From the NCBI RefSeq assembly GCF_007896435.1, contig NZ_VCBL01000001.1:229994-293993 (forward strand): a stretch of DNA of 64,000 nt, read 5' to 3'. Positions 63,959-64,000 of this stretch are shown piece by piece; positions within the stretch are counted from its first letter, which is position 1, and each line of letters opens with the position of its first letter. The notes under the pieces are model-generated. The model was not told the origin of the DNA. It did not search any database and saw only the letters and a list, made by a program, of their open reading frames with translations. The DNA comes from Rummeliibacillus suwonensis (GTDB taxonomy: Bacteria; Bacillota; Bacilli; Bacillales_A; Planococcaceae). Made by a program: the position numbers and the translations under genes.

Positions 63959-64000
63959 TGCAATCATAAAAAGGATGTTAGCAGCTGGGCTAATACGCCT

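Noticed and set aside
1-64000. tRNA, rRNA, CRISPR arrays and common riboswitches (cobalamin before nik genes, TPP before the ThiY-like importer).
   Set aside because: No matching conserved sequence or regular repeat-spacer pattern was seen by eye.

Overview
The window comes from a low-GC, spore-former-type Firmicute in the Bacillaceae in the broad sense. The evidence is Bacillus-type gene sets (yvmA/yvmB/yvmC/cypX, comQXPA, ureABCEFGD, bdbC/bdbD), AGGAGG ribosome binding sites and dispersed repeats carrying what looks like the Bacillaceae-1 RNA motif. I cannot fix the genus. No rRNA, tRNA or CRISPR array was seen.

Layout. 0-1.5 kb: an IS21-type transposase running off the left edge. 2.5-3.2 kb: a HAD phosphatase. 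3.4-7.6 kb: a pulcherriminic-acid type cluster (MFS exporter, MarR repressor, cyclodipeptide synthase, CypX P450) with a triplicated operator region. 7.7-8.6 kb: two dispersed repeats. 8.8-20.1 kb: an accessory bacteriocin-like locus. It holds a CPBP membrane protein, a MacB-like ABC transporter, an ABC ATPase with two membrane proteins, an ATP-grasp ligase with mini-ORFs, a BdbC/BdbD thiol oxidase pair, an XRE regulator with a membrane partner, and a secreted 248-residue protein ending in a four-cysteine, Gly/Ala-rich domain that resembles halocin C8. Repeated terminators, gene ends and promoters show that it grew from two copies of one cassette. 20.6-25.1 kb: comQ (frameshifted in a T8 tract), comX, comP, comA and a VanZ-like gene. 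25.4-27.3 kb: an SDR enzyme and an EamA exporter. 28.3-32.4 kb: a Fur-regulated siderophore ABC operon. 33.1-37.6 kb: a broken GGDEF gene, a MacB-type ABC pair, and a divergent NmrA/HxlR pair. 37.9-41.1 kb: nikR and a nickel ECF transporter. 41.5-47.5 kb: an MFS gene, a RutB/biuret-hydrolase-like enzyme, a nitrate/sulfonate-type ABC importer and a LysR regulator. 47.5-57.7 kb: a repeat- and IS-rich stretch with broken genes, a secreted protein family, small membrane proteins and an ECF sigma/DUF4030 pair. 58.1-63.1 kb: the complete urease operon, followed by a DUF1648 membrane protein.

Functional links. NikR and the NikMN/Q/O importer can supply nickel to urease 17 kb away. The RutB-like amidohydrolase with its own importer fits urea/carbamoyl nitrogen scavenging. 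Pulcherriminic acid, which binds iron, and the siderophore importer both concern iron. BdbC/BdbD plausibly form disulfides in the cysteine-rich peptide domain.

The strongest candidates for something undescribed are three. First, the mosaic halocin-like locus with twin phased-repeat promoters. Second, three MITE-like repeat families that share one covarying RNA core. Third, a quorum-sensing gene (comQ) interrupted at a homopolymer, with a repeat inserted directly in front of it.
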